A stretch of 64,000 nt of DNA from Geminicoccaceae bacterium. Its GTDB lineage: Bacteria; Pseudomonadota; Alphaproteobacteria; Geminicoccales; Geminicoccaceae. The position numbers and the translations under genes were made by a program. The stretch's first letter is position 1, and each line of letters begins with the position of its first letter. Under the pieces are notes generated by a model. It was not told where the DNA came from. It searched no databases and saw only the letters and a program-made list of their open reading frames with translations. The stretch covers positions 1 to 64,000 of the forward strand of contig JANQPX010000076.1 of assembly GCA_028285265.1 (NCBI GenBank), written 5' to 3'. Positions 60,981-64,000 of the stretch are shown here, one piece after another.

Positions 60981-61961
60981 GTGGGCGGATTTTTTGACCT
61001 CGCAATCGACAACCTTGGCTCGCCGCTCATCCTGTCCTTCGTCCTCGGCATTACCGCCGCCCTAGCCCGCTCCGATCTTTCGTTCCCAGAAGCCGTAGCC
61101 AAGGCACTTTCGATCTATCTCTTGTTTGCCATCGGGTTCAAAGGCGGCGTGAGCATTGCTCCCTACGGCCTCGACGCGACCCTATTTGCCGTCCTTATCG
61201 CAGGTGTCGTGCTATCCGCCGTGGTTCCTTTTCTCGCCTTCGGCCTCTTGTCCGTGATGACCAGGTTGGACCGCATCAACGCCGCTGCCGTCGCCGCCCA
61301 TTATGGGTCGATCTCAATCGTTACCTTTGTTGCCGCGACCTCGGTCCTGCAGTCACGTGGTATCGCCTCCGAGGGCTATATGGTCGCCGTCGCCGCGGCG
61401 ATGGAGGCCCCTGCTATTCTCTCAGCCCTTTGGTTGCTTAGCCGCAATGAAGGTTCACGAATGGATGGCGGACTTTGGCGCGAGATTCTCTTAAACGGCT
61501 CGATCGTGCTCCTCATCGGCTCATTTGTAATCGGTATCCTGACCGGCGAAGAGGGCATGCGTGAGATTGATCCCTTTATTGGAGCACCCTTTAAGGGCGT
61601 TCTCTGCCTTTTCCTTTTGGACATGGGACTCATCGCAGGTCGCGGCATTAGAAATAGCGGCGGCGTCCTCACACCGGGCCTCTTCGCCTTTGGTCTCATC
61701 ATGCCGATCATCGGTGCCGCACTCGGACTCCTCGCCGGCATGATGATTGGCCTGTCACTTGGTGGCCTGTTCCTCCTAGCCGTCCTTGCCGCATCCGCCT
61801 CCTACATCGCCGTTCCAGCAGCGATGCGTGTTGCCGTCCCCGAAGCGGATCCGGGCATCTATCTCACCCTCTCACTGGCGATTACCTTTCCTTTTAATCT
61901 CACCCTCGGTCTGCCCCTTTATCTCGTGGGTGCATCGATCATCGGCGGAGGCCTCCCATGA
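60981..61961 (+). CDS. sbtA: sodium-dependent bicarbonate transporter (SbtA family)
   Basis: A 326-residue membrane protein with about 10 helices in two inverted halves, as in SbtA. Family features include SPLILSFVLGITAALARSDL at the start, SIYLLFAIGFKGG, AHYGSISIVTFVAATSVL in the substrate-binding helix region, and FPFNLTLGLPLYL at the end. SbtA imports bicarbonate with sodium. An SbtB-like PII gene overlaps its stop, which strongly supports the assignment. Outside cyanobacteria such pairs may serve carboxylation reactions or pH balance. Confidence 0.92.
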   Translation: MGGFFDLAIDNLGSPLILSFVLGITAALARSDLSFPEAVAKALSIYLLFAIGFKGGVSIAPYGLDATLFAVLIAGVVLSAVVPFLAFGLLSVMTRLDRINAAAVAAHYGSISIVTFVAATSVLQSRGIASEGYMVAVAAAMEAPAILSALWLLSRNEGSRMDGGLWREILLNGSIVLLIGSFVIGILTGEEGMREIDPFIGAPFKGVLCLFLLDMGLIAGRGIRNSGGVLTPGLFAFGLIMPIIGAALGLLAGMMIGLSLGGLFLLAVLAASASYIAVPAAMRVAVPEADPGIYLTLSLAITFPFNLTLGLPLYLVGASIIGGGLP

Positions 61962-62269
61962 AGCTGCACGATGCCAAACGCGTCGCCATCATCATCGAAG
62001 CGCCCATGCAAGAACGCCTGACCAACGCCATGGATCAGGCCGGCATCACCGGCTATTCCGTGCTTCCAGTGCTCGCCGGCTCGGGCCAATCCGGCAAATG
62101 GTCGGCTGACGATACGATCGGCAAAGCCGGCGGTCTCGTCCAAGTCATTTGCATCGTTCGCCCCGAAGCTATCGATCAACTCATTGAGCATGCCTTCCCG
62201 CTCGTCGAACGCCACATCGGCATCATTACCATTGCTGACTGCAAGGTCCTCCGCCCCGAGCGTTTCTAG
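61958..62269 (+). CDS. sbtB: SbtB-like PII signalling protein
   Basis: A 103-residue PII-like protein whose ATG overlaps the sbtA stop (ATGA). The ferredoxin-like core is visible: KRVAIIIEAPMQERLTNAMD, ITGYSVLPVLAGSGQSGKWS (the T-loop region, with GxGxxGxW) and HIGIITIADCKVL at the end. SbtB binds adenine nucleotides, including cAMP, and controls SbtA. The C-terminus stops at RPERF and lacks the redox loop with paired cysteines seen in some cyanobacterial SbtB proteins, so thiol control is unlikely. Confidence 0.9.
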   Translation: MKLHDAKRVAIIIEAPMQERLTNAMDQAGITGYSVLPVLAGSGQSGKWSADDTIGKAGGLVQVICIVRPEAIDQLIEHAFPLVERHIGIITIADCKVLRPERF

Positions 62270-62470
62270 AGATGCGGAGCTTTCTGCTTCACATCGGGTA
62301 TCCCAAGTCATACGACTTGTAGGCCTCATGTGCCGAGGCTCAGCGGATTGAGGACGTGTCGCGAGCAAACGAAGGCTTGCCCAAGGAACGACCTTGGATA
62401 CGAATTGATGCGTCGAGGCATGTCAATTGAAAGCTGACATTCATCTTGCATTCATCAAATGAAATGTACC

Positions 62471-62755
62471 TTATTTCCATCGATAGACCGTCAATAACGC
62501 GACCATAAAACAAAAAAAGGCGACAATATTTAATGCTGCCTTGCTGATTTTGAGCGTTTCCAGGTCATCTGACGTCGTCTCGAAGAATTTTATCACACCG
62601 AAAGCAATTGTTGCTTTTGCCGTAAGGATAGTTGTGTATTTTATCGCCGTTCTAGCGACAAGGAATTGGAAATGGCATGTCTTTGAACTCGATAACAAAT
62701 CATTGCCAGGAGAAACGCCCAATGCTTGAAAAACTTCATGCAATAACAACTTCAA
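62471..62755 (-). CDS. possible small two-span membrane protein
   Basis: A TTG-started frame of 94 residues with two hydrophobic stretches (AIKYTTILTAKATIAFGVI and ALNIVAFFCFMVALLTVY) separated by a short polar loop. No good ribosome site precedes it and a competing plus-strand frame covers the same bases, so it may be non-coding. It lies directly against the next gene, with no room for a normal divergent promoter. Confidence 0.35.
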   Translation of the reverse strand: MKLLLHEVFQALGVSPGNDLLSSSKTCHFQFLVARTAIKYTTILTAKATIAFGVIKFFETTSDDLETLKISKAALNIVAFFCFMVALLTVYRWK

Positions 62756-62756
62756 A

Positions 62757-63545
62757 GTGCCAATGATTCGTTTGTTATTGACAACCGCACGCCTTCCTAC
62801 AAGTTGGCTCGCATTTTTGTTCTCTTTGGGATTGTTTTTGGCTTTTCATAGTTGGTTTCAACCGACACTGGCTATGACAATGGCAGCCGGTCTTTTAAGC
62901 TTGGTGCTGATGCTGATCTGGCCGATATTCCCGATCAGATCCGGCCACTTAGCGCTTCGTTTGGGACCACTGACAGCAGAGGCAACCGCCGCTCGTAGCC
63001 AAAAGATGGCAAGACTAAGCACCGATTTGGCGAAGGTCGAAGCGCATCAGGGCCTGGCTCAGCTTGAGCTTCTGGATCAGAAGCTCGCCAGCTTGATGGA
63101 GATCCTAAAGCGACGCCTGAATGCCGGTGAGCTGACCCAACTCCGTTATCTCGACGCTGCCGAGCAAGTCTATTTGTCCGCGATCGACAATCTCCATGAG
63201 ATCTATATCGCCTTGACAAGCGTCGGCACGATCGATCGCGAACGAATTGACCAGCGCCTTAGCGAGCTGCGCGCCTTGGGAAGCCAGGCAGCTCCTGCCA
63301 TCGCGCAAATCGATGCATTGAGCCAAAGCCGATCCATGCTGGAAAAGCAAACGGCGAGGGTCGAAACACTCTTTGCCCAAAACGAACAGGCTATGACGGC
63401 GCTCGATCATGCGGCAACGGCCCTCGCAGACGCGCGAATCAGCAAGGGGGCGGCCAGTGTCGATATCGATCATGCCCTTAGAGAACTCGAAATCTTGGCA
63501 AAGCGAGCCGGAAGCTATGTCCCAAGCAGTCACCGCAGCATTTGA
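62757..63545 (+). CDS. membrane-anchored coiled-coil protein linked to TelA
   Basis: About 262 residues (GTG at 62757, or ATG at 62763). Two hydrophobic segments near the N-terminus (about 15-58: LAFLFSLGLFLAF and AAGLLSLVLMLIWPIFP) anchor it, followed by long, mostly alpha-helical, Ala/Leu/Gln-rich sequence with heptad-like spacing (LAKVEAHQGLAQLELLDQKLASL and later stretches). It lies 12 bp before the TelA-type gene on the same strand. Proteins of this kind (XpaC-like) are common partners of TelA; function in envelope stress is inferred. Confidence 0.7.
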   Translation: MPMIRLLLTTARLPTSWLAFLFSLGLFLAFHSWFQPTLAMTMAAGLLSLVLMLIWPIFPIRSGHLALRLGPLTAEATAARSQKMARLSTDLAKVEAHQGLAQLELLDQKLASLMEILKRRLNAGELTQLRYLDAAEQVYLSAIDNLHEIYIALTSVGTIDRERIDQRLSELRALGSQAAPAIAQIDALSQSRSMLEKQTARVETLFAQNEQAMTALDHAATALADARISKGAASVDIDHALRELEILAKRAGSYVPSSHRSI

Positions 63546-63557
63546 GGAACCTCGTCC

Positions 63558-64000
63558 ATGAGTGACACGATTTCAGTCGAAGCATCTGCCGACCGCGCGC
63601 TGACGAAGCCGCTGCGTCTCGATATTGAGGAGGTTCGAAAAGATCTGGGTCTGATCGACTCTGCAAAACTCGAGGCAAGCTCGGACGTCGACACCGAGCT
63701 TGCAGAGCGGGCGAGAACCTATGCGGAGCAGCTAGCCTCACTCAATCCTGAGGATGTCAAGACGCAAGACGATGCCAAAGCCGCCGTTGAGGCCATGGGA
63801 CGCGAGCTCCAAAGCCAAGCTGCCCATCGAAGCCGCATGCTCAAGCAGGCCATAAGCGCTCTCGGTGAGCAGGGCGCGGATGGAGGGCCCGTTGCCAACG
63901 CGCTGATCGATCTGAAGATTGAGGTAGAGAAGCTCGATCCACAGCGGTTTGACTTCTCGGCGGGCTGGTTCACCCGTCTCTTGGGCCGCATCCCTGGCGT
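63558..64000 (+). CDS. TelA/KlaA-family toxic anion resistance protein, partial
   Basis: The ATG at 63558 opens a frame that runs off the right edge after 147 codons. The N-terminal third matches the TelA family: a polar start, a helical region (DTELAERARTYAEQLASLNP), and the conserved block ALIDLKIEVEKLDPQRFDFS followed by GWFTRLLGRIPG. TelA proteins are linked to tellurite and other toxic anion or envelope stress resistance; the mechanism is unclear. It should be co-transcribed with the preceding coiled-coil protein. Confidence 0.88.
   Translation, partial: MSDTISVEASADRALTKPLRLDIEEVRKDLGLIDSAKLEASSDVDTELAERARTYAEQLASLNPEDVKTQDDAKAAVEAMGRELQSQAAHRSRMLKQAISALGEQGADGGPVANALIDLKIEVEKLDPQRFDFSAGWFTRLLGRIPG

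Overview
The window reads as a chromosomal segment of a Gram-negative, probably marine or halotolerant alphaproteobacterium. It has outer-membrane (porin) and periplasmic proteins, two kinds of TRAP-type solute-binding protein, a BCCT-type transporter, an isoquinoline 1-oxidoreductase-type molybdoenzyme, an ectB-type aminotransferase, and many one-gene regulators paired with divergent targets. No rRNA, tRNA, phage or complete insertion sequence was recognised; the taxonomic guess rests on gene content only.

Layout. 1-6.7 kb: an M43-type metalloprotease with 56-residue tandem repeats (cut by the window edge) and a small secreted partner, an NTF2-like protein divergent from a GlxA-type regulator, a secreted animal-type haem peroxidase and an ABM-domain protein. 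7-8.5 kb: an AT-rich trypsin-ankyrin fusion. 9-19 kb: regulator/target modules (MarR-GNAT, class III cyclase, LysR with a secreted double-ABM protein, YceI with MarR, an FG-GAP lipoprotein, TetR); several divergent gaps hold clean inverted repeats that look like operators. 19.1-21.8 kb: two-subunit isoquinoline-oxidoreductase-type enzyme. 22.7-24.1 kb: a polymorphic toxin with a colicin E5-like tail and its overlapping immunity gene. 24.3-28.9 kb: an operon of TRAP transporter plus N-acyl-D-amino-acid deacylase, then a BCCT-like transporter. 31.3-33.8 kb: two DUF2235 hydrolases.

34.8-44 kb is the most notable part. An AMIN-like/porin fusion precedes a tight cluster of an EctB-type diaminobutyrate aminotransferase, a 167-residue protein I do not recognise, a 1363-residue Pls/PosA-type membrane nonribosomal peptide synthetase (A-T-membrane-left-handed helix) and a diaminopropionate ammonia-lyase-like PLP enzyme. 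The simplest reading is production of a cationic homopolymer of a diamino acid, most likely 2,4-diaminobutyrate made by the aminotransferase.

44.8-64 kb: an orphan ABC binding protein, a TAXI-type TRAP binding protein with a partner, three beta-lactamase-fold serine hydrolases, a stand-alone ClpP paralogue, an ArsR/SRPBCC pair, a Kelch protein, an MlrC-type M81 peptidase, a PhoD-like phosphatase, an SbtA/SbtB bicarbonate transporter pair, and the start of a TelA-type gene. Scattered through the intergenic DNA are at least three families of degenerate repeats of about 90-140 bp, two of which keep an aligned short reading frame, plus an IS110-type remnant.
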